This document shows positions 49,368 to 59,653 of a stretch of DNA of 64,000 nucleotides, piece by piece. Position numbers and translations under genes: made by a program. The stretch spans positions 49,693,998 to 49,757,997 of the forward strand of contig OX328125.1 in the NCBI GenBank assembly GCA_946811695.1. Direction: 5' to 3'. Source of the stretch: Gonocerus acuteangulatus (taxonomy: Eukaryota > Arthropoda > Insecta > Hemiptera > Coreidae). Under the pieces are notes generated by a model that saw only the letters and a list, made by a program, of their open reading frames with translations, ran no database searches and was not told where the DNA came from. Positions within the stretch are counted from its first letter, which is position 1. Each line of letters begins with the position of its first letter.

Positions 49368-49452
49368 CTACGCCAAGTTATATTTATTCAGCCTAATACA
49401 TTTTCCACGCAGTCGTATCGGCGAATTGTAGAGAGTTCAATCAGATAAGGCT

Positions 49453-50226
49453 GATTTTTTTTTTTTTTTTTTTTTTTTTTTCAAACCCCCCACGAAAATA
49501 ACCAAAGAAAGAGCTCCAGAACCGACGAGTCGGGAACTGGAGCCGGGGGAAAATACGCCTTGTTCTACCCGTGGGTAATAGAAGGGACGAAGCTAGAAAA
49601 AATGGAAAGAAAGCCCAAGTGAATAAATTTGGAAGAAGTAGAGGGACACGGGGAGGGACCGTTTCGGACGTCAAAATACTAAAACTAAACTAAAAACTAA
49701 ACTAACCTAATAAACAGTAAAACGAAACAGAGTAACATAACGAATAAAGCAGGAACAACGAACGAATAAACTAAGGAAACAAAGAACACGAGAAACGAAG
49801 AAATATATACATAGTCACTAAGACTCGTCGCAGAGGTCAAGAACAGTGCGGGTGGTTCCTTGCCATCTCTGAGGGAGAGGCGGGGGAGTCAGGTCGCGGA
49901 AGAGGGGGTTGGGACAGTATTGAAGGCTGTCGTAAAATTTGATATGCCTCCTGCGGATGAAGTCCTGGACGTAGGGGATTTGGAGTTCATCATGGAGGAT
50001 GGCGGTCCGGGCACTTTGAAGGCTAGTGTGATACACAGCGCGCCGGAGAAGACCGTTTTGAAATCGTTGCAGACGTCTGAGAGTGCCTGGAAACATGTAT
50101 CGCATTGAAGGAGCGCCATGCAGTAGCGTGGGACGAATGATTGCTTTGTAAATTAAGAGCTTGAGCCGTAACGATAACTGCTCGGAACGGAGTAAATGCC
50201 CGAGTCTGCTGTCTGCTTACAATTCG
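49453..50226 (-). mobile_element. 5'-truncated Jockey-type LINE
   Basis: Coding sequence for the end of ORF2 (50215 to the stop at 49818), a 3' UTR, and a T run at 49453-49482 that is the poly-A tail on this strand. The 5' end is cut near 50226, the usual result of incomplete target-primed reverse transcription. No target duplication was found. Confidence 0.85.
49818..50215 (-). pseudogene. Jockey LINE ORF2, C-terminal end of RT
   Basis: The frame reads RLGHLLRSEQLSLRLKLLIY, KAIIRPTLLHGAP, then LRRLQRFQNGLLRRAVYHTS, LHDELQIPYVQDFI and NPLFRDL before the stop. The LKL..YKA.IRP.L.YG.P and LQR.QN..LR blocks with IP.V.EFI are the thumb and C-terminal region of Jockey-clade reverse transcriptases. 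About 130 residues of a roughly 900-residue protein remain. This part is open with no internal stop, so the insertion is not very old. The catalytic YADD part of the polymerase is missing. Confidence 0.88.
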
Positions 50227-50488
50227 AATAACTAAATCGGAATAATACAACTGAAGCCATTATGCGGTCAAAAGACTCATTGGAAAGGAGTCAGAATTTT
50301 GCGCCTACAACAGGCAATACTGCTTTACACTACAGTATTCCAGGCTTACTGAAGATTACTTACGCCACATGAGTATTTGTTTTTGTAATACCTTCATTGT
50401 TGAATAACGTCCGCAGACAAAAATTTAAAAACCAAAATATAATGTAAATGATGTCATTCATAATTGTTTATTTCTTAGTTTTTACCCC

Positions 50489-50777
50489 TGGGGGCGAGGT
50501 TAGCTCACTGGTAGAGCACTGGACTCATATGCTGGAGGACCTGAGTTGAAATCCCGAGCAAGCACAAAAGATTTTTTCTTCTAGTGTCTTTGTTCATAGG
50601 TTGAATTCGGCCTCCCTGACCGTCCCTAGGCAAACCCAGCCTTTAATTAATTTAATAATGGGTACCTTGGTGCTAATGACTCTAGCAGTCGAAGCGGCAA
50701 GGGGAAAATCAGGCGGCTGGAGCATAGTACTGACCAATACCTCTACAGTATCTGCCCCCTTTTTTTTTTTTTTTTTT
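50489..50777 (+). mobile_element. tRNA-derived SINE with T-rich 3' tail
   Basis: Head: GGTTAGCTCACTGGTAGAGC (A box) and ACCTGAGTTGAAATCCCGAG (B box), with CTCATATG at the anticodon loop. The body ends GTATCTGCCCCC and a run of about 18 T's. The flanks AGTTTTTACCCC at 50477-50488 and 50778-50789 are a perfect 12-bp target duplication, which fixes both ends and the orientation. The body differs from the other SINE families here. Confidence 0.88.
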
Positions 50778-50789
50778 AGTTTTTACCCC

Positions 50790-51941
50790 GAATTCCCACT
50801 TCCTCTCGTATATCCTTTACCTATTCTAAAGCGGAATCCGTTTTCTCCAGTATACACAGAAGAGACATCAGCCATAGATTAGTTAAACTATCTTCTTAGC
50901 TGTGCCCATCCTTATTGGACTCAAGAAGACAAAAACAAACACATGAAATATTTCATTCAGTTTTGAAGAATAAGTACTGATCTTGGCAAACCACGCACAC
51001 CTATCTTCCGAATTTAATAGTAAACCAAGAATCGATTTTATCAAATCAGATTGGACCAACTATACACTTTTTTCATAAGAGCTAAAACAATCTTACATCA
51101 ACAATTTTCACGATAGTTTTGTAGTGTATAATAGTTTTTAATTCGTAAAATTATTATTCACTTTTACAACATCAACATAAAATGGCGCTAATTGCTTAAG
51201 CTGATGCGGCGTGAAAAACAAATATTTTCGAGCCACCAGGGAGAACTCTATACCGATTCATGCATTCCATGGAAAGAAGTTTAATAATGGAAGAATATAG
51301 AATTAGTAAGAAGGATTTAGATCAAGTAAAAGGCCTTTCTTTCATTACAAGTGTTGTATTCAAGCAGCAATTCAGTTGTCGGAATTAAAATTCCTTATAA
51401 AGTACCCTTATCAAAGCTATTTGGCCAGTACAAAACTATTCTTGCAGGGTTTCCTGGATATTCTCAATGAAATTCAAGAACAATTGGTGCACTGAAGATT
51501 TAAACTTTGTAAACGGAAACGGCTTTCCCATATCATCATTATGCTTGTAGTGGAAATAGAACTTTTGAGTTGAACTAGTTCTTATTACTTTTTGATTGTT
51601 TTTGTTTAACTGCGCATTGACATCTAGGCCATTAGCGCCGCGCAATCTGTAGGTTGCTGCTCTTCATAAATATCCATGATGGAGCAGGTACATTTATAAA
51701 AGGCGTTATTATCCACTTATTAGCAATTGTTCCACTACCTTCAATATTTTCGCAGCGGGATCCATAATTGAATAAAAAAATATATACAGCTAATATATTT
51801 TATTGTTTTATTATTGAGGAATAACAGTCAATCCAAATTAAAATGTTCAAGTTTTCATTTAGAAGATATGTTTGATAGTTGAGATTACCAGGGTTGAGAT
51901 TTTTAGGTATAATTTTTTTTATAAAAATAAACTTATTATTG
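50790..51941. other. No gene; two SINE tail remnants
   Basis: GGCGCTAATTGCTTAAGCTGATG at 51185 (plus strand, degenerate) and CTAGGCCATTAGCGCCG with GTAGGTTGC at 51596-51670 (minus strand, 5S-SINE type) are isolated SINE tails. The rest is AT-rich. Confidence 0.55.
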
Positions 51942-51977
51942 CCAATGTTTCTGCTTAAATTTCAAGCCTTCATGAGG
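51942..51977 (-). other. Hammerhead/Penelope-like motif
   Basis: Minus strand: CCTCATGAAGGCTTGAAATT then TAAGCAGAAACATTGGCAAT. A degenerate copy of the CTGATGA...GAAACGTTGGC motif, 150 bp before the large palindrome. Confidence 0.4.
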
Positions 51978-52090
51978 TCTGTGAGGAGATGAGGAACAAC
52001 ATTGACCCCCAAGTTATCATAGATTCCTATGTGTTTACTAAATCACGATGTATGTTGAAGGTGAGGGTGGGAAAGGATCAATGCATTCTT

Positions 52091-52427
52091 GAAGAAACTG
52101 GGAGGAGTTGCTCCTCAAAACTGTTTAAAACATTTTATTATTTTTTTATTTGCGTCGTTTCGAGCCTGTTTAGGTTCATCATCAGGCATCTTATATCAAA
52201 TTGTGTTAAGGTCTATTATAATTTTTAAATTTCATATTAAGGTCCATAAATGTTGAATTTTGAGAGTTGAATTCAATGTTTATGGACCTTAATATCAAAT
52301 TTAAAAATTATAATAGAACTATACACGACTTAATATAAGATGCCTGATGATGAACCTAAACAGGTTCGAAACGTCACAAATATAATTTTTTAATCAATAT
52401 TGGAAAGGAACTCCTGTCAGCTACTTC
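52091..52427. repeat. Palindrome of about 340 bp with hammerhead-like cores
   Basis: Arms 52152-52260 and 52269-52376 pair closely around a centre near 52265, and weaker pairing continues out to 52091 and 52427. Each arm holds the same motif. On the plus strand at 52343 it reads CCTGATGAT, GAACCT-AAAC-AGGTTC (a perfect 6-bp hairpin) and GAAACGTC: the CUGAUGA, stem II and GAAA parts of a hammerhead ribozyme, with one extra T. On the minus strand at 52154-52186 the copy has one stem mismatch. Inverted terminal repeats with hammerheads are known for Penelope-like elements. Confidence 0.8.
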
Positions 52428-53120
52428 AATAATCTTGACGCACAGCAGTTGAGAGACGATGTTCTTTCTTATATACCACAAAAATAATTTCTACAAGTTA
52501 TGGTATTTATTAAAAGTACCAGTTAATGGCAGTAGAAAATATTCACGTCCTCCAAAATTTATTTTTTGCGATGTTAAGGTATTATATACCAAAACTCGAA
52601 AGAATTTAGAAGGCTTCGCAGGCCAACTCCGTCTCCCCCCCCCCTCATACGACACTGTTATTCGACTCACGTTCTTCGTATTGCCATTAATTACAGGCCT
52701 CTAAATCCTTCATAACTGAGACAGCGGCCATTGAGAGTCGATAAGGACTAACACAGCCCCCGTAGACAGCTAGCCCCGCAGGAAGGGACATCGCTTCTAT
52801 AGCCGAGTTGATAGATTTATCACACGAGGAAGGTGGGATGGTTGGCACAGGCATACTGATCAGATGATTAGCAACCAACAACAACACCAGCTTTCTCTAG
52901 CGCTCTTCCTGCAATTAAACCAAGCTACCTTTTCATTATGCACCTCATGTTTGTTATAATGAGGTAGAAGATTTTTTTTTTTTTATTTATGCATTGATTA
53001 TCTAGAACAAAATAGTCATAACTGTCTGTACTGGCAGCGGAATTGTTTCTAGATTATGCCAACCCAAAATATTCAACTTTTTTACATCCACCAAAAGTTA
53101 AGCGACCATGGGAGGTTTTG
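52428..53120. other. No gene seen
   Basis: Nothing recognised. The somewhat GC-richer part at 52620-52900 has no coding motif. Confidence 0.5.
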
Positions 53121-53128
53121 GAAGGGTT

Positions 53129-53390
53129 CATGAGCACATACAAGGGGGGCAGAGCGGGCTGTAGCAACCCCCCCCCCCCACCCGAAATTTTGTTTTCTTG
53201 TGAACATTTCATGTAAAAAAAAGCCTATAACAACGAAAAATGTCTTCTACATTAACCGTGGTCTACAAGGTGTCCTGAGGACCTTAAAACCCACTATTTT
53301 ACTCTGAAATATTTAATTATTTCCTCTACACCCCAAATGCCTAGGTGCTTCCAGCCCCCCCCCGGAAATTATTTTCTATATACGCTAGTG
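53129..53390 (-). mobile_element. hAT-like MITE, second copy
   Basis: Reverse orientation relative to 5540: CATGAGCACATACAAGGGGG at the left and TTTTCTATATACGCTAGTG at the right match that element's ends. The flanks GAAGGGTT (53121-53128) and GAAGGGCT (53391-53398) are an 8-bp duplication with one mismatch. It has the same C-run (53169-53179) and GAAATTTTGTTTTC interior. Confidence 0.75.
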
Positions 53391-53547
53391 GAAGGGCTAG
53401 ATGAATTTTTTATACATTAAAATACATTTTAAACGTTCAGCTATTCCATTCTAGACAATAGTTTTTAACAAGTTTATTCAGAATCAAGTCAACAGATTTT
53501 GTTAAATATTACAACACATATTCTATATAATACTATTTAAGACATCG
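53391..53547. other. Short spacer, nothing seen
   Basis: AT-rich spacer that carries the left CATCG target copy at 53543-53547. Confidence 0.6.
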
Positions 53548-54266
53548 CACAGTGGTCAAAAAAATTCAAAAAGCGCTCAAAACTTGATTTTTTGAAGTAT
53601 TTTCTCCGAACATTTTGGTCTTAAATATATGTTAAAGACCTCCTGAGAGTGTCATTTCTTGAGTTTCAAGCCCCCACTGTTGATTGCAGGACGGTGGTTA
53701 ATAATGGAAGTACAAGAAACGAAGAAAATTCCCAAATCCTCATGTACCAAAATCGTTCCAGCAACTCTACTTGTTCAGACCAATAAGATTGACGCATTTT
53801 TTTCTTGTTTTAATGGGATGTTCGAAGGGCAAAAAAAATATTTTTTTATTTTTAGAATCGTCGACGTGGACAGGGATACTTAAAAAGTAAAAAAAAAAAA
53901 ATACACGTATCAAATTTCGTTTTGTCTTATACTTTTTGCGTCTCTCTATTTTTGGGCTTACATTTTCAGTGGACATGTATAGAAAGAGCCCACCCCAAAA
54001 TTGGCTGCATAAGTTTGCCTATTTCGGTGCTAGACGTGAACGAACTCGGTAAGACAGACGCGCGTTATCTCTATGTAAACATTCGAAGCAAATTGAAGAT
54101 GGATTTTTTTTGCAGTACTCAAGTCAGTGTTGACTGCAACAAATGTCTGAAGTGATCCGAGTGAAAAATCGTGTCCTACTTGAAATATTTAATTTCAGGT
54201 TTCTAAATCAACAATATCACATGTTATTGAGTTTTGAGCGCATTTGGGCGGTTTTTGACCTCTGAG
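53548..54266. mobile_element. Transib-type MITE, 719 bp, CATCG duplication
   Basis: Left end CACAGTGGTCAAAAAAATTC. The right end, read inward, is CTCAGAGGTCAAAAACCGCC, and both continue to a shared GCGCTCAAAACT. CATCG flanks both sides exactly (53543-53547, 54267-54271). The right heptamer has drifted from CACAGTG. No transposase is recognised in the interior. Confidence 0.82.
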
Positions 54267-54271
54267 CATCG

Positions 54272-55202
54272 TAGGAATTAGAAAAAAAAAAAGAAAGTTT
54301 TGTAGCTGTTTTTGTCACTCACTGAATAAATGCTTAAATCGCGCCTTAGTTAAAACTAGGCAACTAATGACCTTGACGAGAGTATAAAGAAAATGTAAGA
54401 ATCTTGATTTGGCATGGATATGTCTTAAGGCTAGAGATTAAGTATAAAATGTACACGTTTGTAATAGCGTTTTCTGTCCTTTCAAACATTGTGGCAAAAC
54501 GGTGCCACAACTTACCTAGTATAGGTGAAAAGAAAAGTTTTTTAATCTCACATGGAGACTTATGAGATTTGAGGATTATCAGAATAAAATCATGCCAGAG
54601 TCTTCATACCTGACGACCAATGTTTTATTCCGATTACTGAACACCTTGTAGCTCAGTGTATGAAATGGACGGTTGCGTGGTACAGTAGGGTGTGATAGGA
54701 TTAGAAGCATTAGAATCTCTAGACATCAATCCGTTTGTCCTTCCAAAAACCTTAAGCCTTTACATTTGTATACTTAATATTAAGTTTTCCTGTAAAATCA
54801 ATATCAATACTCTTAATATTTTAAAGTTGTGCCACGGCTGAGCCTCAGACTGACCAAATTTAGTTGGAGATACAATGAAACAGATATATTTTTTTTTTTT
54901 TATTTAGTGTCTTCATGTTTTAAAACGGAAAGATCTAAAACAATTGGTTGATTCTTTGTAGTGTAGAGTCAAATATATTACAAAGAAAATGCGTTGAAAA
55001 TTTTAATAATAACCGTTGAGCATTTTTTATTAAGTTTAGTAAAACAATTTAAAAAGAAAGTATATAAGAGAACGCTGTGGTTGTATTTTCCTAAATTCCA
55101 TTCTAAATTATAACCAAATTGTTTTGTCAAAACTAAAATCAATCACGAAGGTAGACATAGTCAGGGTTCGGTCATGCTTTTTTAATGAAACAATATTTCT
55201 TA
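54272..55202. other. No gene seen
   Basis: AT-rich sequence without recognised features. Confidence 0.55.
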
Positions 55203-55245
55203 TTTTGTCGACGTTTCGGCCTGAAATTCAATCCTTCATCAGGGC
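55203..55245 (-). other. Hammerhead/Penelope-like motif
   Basis: Minus strand: CCCTGATGAAGGATTGAATT then TCAGGCCGAAACGTCGAC. It has the full CUGAUGA and CGAAAC-GUC elements, but stem II pairs poorly. It abuts the LTR-like segment that follows. Confidence 0.5.
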
Positions 55246-55285
55246 TGTAATACAAGGAGGACGGAGTTAATACTAATTTATATAT

Positions 55286-55594
55286 TTGAGGAAAAGCATA
55301 GGGCAAGAAGGAACGCAGATCCGGGTCAGCACAATTGATCATCAGGAGTAAGAGACCTGCATTGCTCTATAATTCCCACGATTCCCCAATCCTACCTGCC
55401 TATTTAGGCTGGGCTAAATCCTAGCTCACTCTCATCTACTCTCTACTAAGCTCCACGCTCGACACTCTCCACTCTTCTCACATCACCATCCCGTCCAGGC
55501 CAGTTGTCCTATCAATATACGCTACCACTTCAATATCAATATCAATATACGCTGCCTTTCATTCAGAGCCCCCGAATCTACATCACATTGGTGG
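55286..55594 (+). mobile_element. Possible LTR end with primer-binding site
   Basis: The segment ends ...CTACATCACA and is followed by TTGGTGGCAGCG, interrupted by a Transib insertion and resuming CACCGGTAGGGTACGATCAA at 57761. TGGTGGCAGCGGTGGGAT-type sequence is a common primer-binding region behind LTRs of Ty3-like elements. The left boundary is a guess (first TG). No second LTR, gag or pol is seen. Confidence 0.35.
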
Positions 55595-56149
55595 CAGCGC
55601 ACAGTGGGACGAATGACCAATCTAGGTGGAAAAAAGGCACATTCAAAATTGACTTAACTGTTGTATTTAGTGTAAAGGTAAGATGTTCTTAGAACCGTAT
55701 TAGAGGTTGTTTTTAGCAGGCGAATTCCAAAGTAAACACAACGCTGTAAATATTATTTGATTCGAACGGTTACATGTAGTTTAAACTATTCAGTCTTTCA
55801 ATTGAGCTCCGTACATCATCGTACTGATATTTTTTCCATTATTAATTTTTTTTTAGTGAATATGGACTACTGCTATTCAAGCAAGTAATTCTCCAAATAA
55901 TTAGTTTATAATTTGACCCAATATGTAATTTTTTTTTAACATGCTGTAAAAAAAGAAATTTTTAAAACTTAAAGGAACTTTTACTAAAAAGTACCTCAAA
56001 GTACCTCTGTGAAATTTATGGTGTAGGTTACTTAGAAGGTATATGACACAAAATTGAAACCAATGATAACTCATTAAAAATTAAAAAATTACGAAAATGA
56101 AATAGCACGAGGCTGGAAGACATCCTGGCAGATTTATAACTACAGACAG

Positions 56150-56728
56150 CATGTTCATGTTCGAATACTTGTTTCGAGAAATTTTGACATCTACTTGTCT
56201 GTCGATTTCGATCGCTCTATTAAAAGATTCTATGACTGCTGTGCCCGAGGAATGTTAAATAAATTTAAAGATATTATAAAGTCCCGCAGTCCGGAAAAAT
56301 TAGCGTTCGCCATAGAAGTATCTGTTAGGAAGTCGTTGAAGATTCGAGGTAAAATCTTATCAGAGAAATAGTTCAATCACCCTCAGGATTTGCAACTCAA
56401 ATGAAAATAATGATTTAGTGAAACTAATCATACGTGTCCTTTTTCTAAAGAGGAGGCCCTTGCTTTCATAATAGAATACAAATTAACAAAGTATACTTAT
56501 AATAAAGCTCGAAAGCTAGCTCTAGGAAAAGACCATTATATTTACCCCCCCCCCTCCCAAGAATCAAGAGCCAAGAGTGATTATTATTCTTCATCGTGTG
56601 ATATGTCCGTTACTAAAACATTCGAAACCATAAACGTCCAGAGCATTGTAAGCCTCACAACTCAGAGACTGGTTTCAGCTCAAAAAGAAATTATTCAAAA
56701 CCTTGTAGAGCTACTCAGATATCTATGA
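56150..56728 (+). pseudogene. Transib-like transposase, N-terminal remnants
   Basis: One frame gives VRILVSRNFDIYLSVDFDRS and EKLAFAIEVSVRKSLKIRGK before a stop. Another gives EEALAFIIEYKLTKYTYNKA, RKLALGKDHYIYPPP and, after a frameshift in a run of nine or more C's (56546), RAKSDYYSSS, MSVTKTFETINVQSIVSLTT and QRLVSAQKEII to a stop at 56726. From memory, the 'LTK..YN..R...IYPPY...AK..CYP...VTE...V.LQ' order is that of the region ahead of the catalytic core in Transib transposases, relatives of RAG1. The DDE core is not seen, so it is dead. The placement inside Transib ends supports the call. Confidence 0.6.
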
Positions 56729-56749
56729 ACGATCGTCCTCTGTTGTCTT

Positions 56750-57301
56750 CACTTAAGAAGGTCAGACTCGAAAATTGCTTCAGAACATTTTTTGTAGAAC
56801 ATTTAGTAAGGTTCCGAAAAGTCACCTTCCACTTACCACTTTTTCAACCGTTTTCGAGATATTTACGATAAGATAAAAAAAAAACTTATCATGCCTATTA
56901 AAAACATATTTTTTACTCCAATCCTTTCTTAGCTACAAATGTAACCAAACTTTAAATATATTAGTTTAGATTAAATTAAAACATGTAGAAAATATCTCAA
57001 TTGAAACCCACGATTCTAAGAACCCAAACCGAAAACGAGTTACAAAAACTTTTCTCAAAAATTATAACAGAAATCGCCTTAAAGATAGGTCAAGGAACCT
57101 ATAAAACGAGTACCTGCAGACTTAAGAATTCGAAAACGTAAGCGTTACGATTTGTTCGTGCGAATTGTGCTCCAAAAATCATGTTTCGGTGGTCGGATTC
57201 TGTTGGTTAACGAACTTTACTTTTCAAATTAGACGAAAGATTTGAAACTAAATTACATCAAAATCAGAATACCATTTTTGAGCCTATGGGAGAGCGAACA
57301 G

Positions 57302-57368
<67 letters not shown>

Positions 57369-57500
57369 CAAATTTGAACCACCCTTATTTTTTAGATCGA
57401 TAGGTTCTGAAACGTAAAACTTCCTAGTCGTCACTTCCGGATAGTGACATAAGCCGTATTTCTCCCCATGGAGGGAGGGAGGAACCGCGCTGAAGGAATA
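56750..57500 (+). repeat. Repeat family A nested in the Transib element
   Basis: Contains AAGCGTTACGATTTGTTCGT, GGTTAACGAACTTTAC, a TA/GT microsatellite (57308-57368), GGTTCTGAAACGTAAAACTT and GGGAGGAACCGCGCTGAAGG, in the order of 60740-61106. Confidence 0.7.
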
Positions 57501-57765
57501 TTATAAATTTGGTATATTGCCTTTACATGCCTGTATCAGGTCACTTGAGTGTTTTTTATTTCAAATCTATTGTTTAACCAAGATAAAGATGTAGCTGCTG
57601 ACTGGTTAATATGTTTATTTATTACGAATTGATTGAAAAGCGCCTTAAAATATGTTATAAGTTCATCTTAAGTTGTTATTCTTCATTGAAATCTAGTTGC
57701 CGTGTTCATTTAAGTAAGGCAGACGTTTTTCCTCCTAGATTGCTCATTCGTCCCTTTGTGCACCG

Positions 57766-58742
57766 GTAGGGTACGATCAACACTATCACATTTTGATAGC
57801 AACGGTGGGATACAATCAACACCATCACAATACAGAAGAAATGAAAGAGAAAACATTTTAGATAGATGATGATGAATAATACATATGGTAAATGTCTCTT
57901 GTACAGCTTAAATTAATGTTACATGAACACTGTATTAAAACATAACATATACGTAACATAGGAATAAATAAATGAATAACAACGTCGGCAAAATTGAAAA
58001 ACATTTTCTTGTAAAAAATGAAGTTTCATTAATATACAGGTACCAAGGCCGAACCCTCAATAAAAATCGGTTTGAACATTTGAATGTCTTGACGTATTTT
58101 ACGAGAAATAATTATCACCTAGGAAAGAGTAAGTAAAAAGGAATGGTTGAGAACTCATGCTTTCGCATTTCACAAACCATTAGCAGAAAATAACCCTACA
58201 AGGAGTGTACTATTCTAGGAATAGTCCTTATAGAAAAGCATTCGTAAAATGCAACCCAAGTAAGGTATGCTATTGAACAATGGCGGAACCGTGAGAAGTA
58301 TGCAAGAGAAGTACGCTAAGCATCGCTCCTATCTCAAGTCCAGATCATGATCCGTGTTAATGGTTCTTGGAAAGAAATTGTCTCTAAGAAAGACTGCTGG
58401 AATGCAAGAGGCACAAGGTCTGATTGCTTCACTTTGTCACATTCCTATAAAGCAGAGTGTCGATTCTAATAACTCATCATTTGGGTGTATAGAAGAAACA
58501 AGTATTGGTGTCCAATTACTTCGACAAGAATCCGAAAAACTTTCATTCATGAAACTAAGTTAACTTTTTTTGGTTCTTCTGAAAATATCCCTCTCATAAT
58601 GACGTTTATTATGCAAGAGCGCAATTTCTTATATCTTCACTTTCGCATATTTCTATTAAGCAAAGTGTCAATTATTATCAATATCATAAAGAGTTAGCAA
58701 CAATATTAGGTGCCAAAATCCTTTAAGAAAAATGGAAAAAAA
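57766..58742. other. No gene seen
   Basis: After the Transib element a short repeat (GGTAGGGTACGATCAACACT and GGTGGGATACAATCAACACC) follows. The rest is AT-rich, with frames lacking motifs. Confidence 0.5.
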
Positions 58743-58941
58743 TTGTTTGTTTTTTTTTCGTCTTCGACGGCGCATCAACTATTTGGCTATTAGCGCCGGG
58801 CTATCTACAGGTTACCACCCTTTTATAATGCCAACAGCACGTGGTCGGTCACCCATTCAGGTTCTGACCACGCCCGACGTACGTTGGTTAACTTCGGTGA
58901 TCTACGGGAACCGGTGAATTCAACGTGGCTATGGCCGTTGC
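58743..58941 (-). mobile_element. 5S-rRNA-derived SINE, complete copy
   Basis: Minus strand: GCAACGGCCATAGCCACGTT, TCCCGTAGATCACCGAAGTT, CTGAATGGGTGACCGACCAC, GTGCTGTTGGC (5S head with the same internal deletion as the copy at 2235), GGTAACCTGTAGATAGCCC, GGCGCTAATAGCC and GATGCGCCGT, then an A-rich tail. The 5S head supplies an internal pol III promoter (A box, IE, C box). Confidence 0.88.
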
Positions 58942-59548
58942 TTAAAAAAAACACAAAAAAAACAAAAAAAAAAAAAACAAATGGTTATTCACAAAACCGA
59001 GTTAGCTTTTTCTGTCTTCCCAAAAGACTTTACATTCTGTAAAATAATTACATTTTGTAAAGTGCTTACATAAAATATAATATCACGAACGTCTGCACCA
59101 GCTGCCCCCTTGTCTCCTCGGGTAAGCGAGATGACTAGGAACAGCCGTACCCCACTCCTCAACCAGCAGCAGTAGGAAGTACTGGAGCTGGAAAAGGGAC
59201 GAGAGAACTGCAGACACTCTAGGGGCTTGTGGGGAGAAGATAACCACCGTTATCACTCCCTTGTATTGCTTAAAGCAGATTGCGGGGCCACATCCTGTTC
59301 AACCGTCGTGGTGGGGAATAGGGATGGTTGGGAGTGGACAGTGACTGCACCTTCCCAAAAGTATTTTAGAATTATTTCTTACGGTCCCGTTTAACTCAAT
59401 GAAATAATTATTTTATCTTAATATGTATTTATTACCTTTAAAACCTCGTAGATTTGCCCTTTTTATTTCTGTTAATAATTTCGTACTCAAACATTGAGCT
59501 CAAAAGTCTGTTTTCTTATGTATCTAATTGGAGGAATCATTACAAAAA
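58942..59548. other. GC-richer segment without an identified gene
   Basis: 59090-59340 is markedly GC-rich. One frame (SAPAAPLSPRVSEMTRNSRT..., one stop) stays open for about 90 codons, but no family is recognised. It could be a LINE or host-gene relic. Confidence 0.35.
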
Positions 59549-59596
59549 AAATCCGACTCGCAGGAACTGCATCATCTTAGCGCGGTTCCTCTTCAT

Positions 59597-59653
<57 letters not shown>

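Larger units (their letters stand above)
55600..57760 (+). mobile_element. Transib element, 2161 bp, with transposase remnants
   Basis: Left end CACAGTGGGACGAATGACCA. The right end, read inward, is CACAAAGGGACGAATGAGCA, and both go on to ATCTAGGWGG. The flanks are CAGCG (55595-55599) and CACCG (57761-57765), a 5-bp duplication with one change. Remnants of a transposase lie at 56150-56728 and a repeat family A fragment is nested at 56750-57500. Confidence 0.8.

Noticed and set aside
50601..50882. 93-codon frame
   Set aside because: It spans the SINE, its T-rich tail and the target duplication, so it cannot be one gene.
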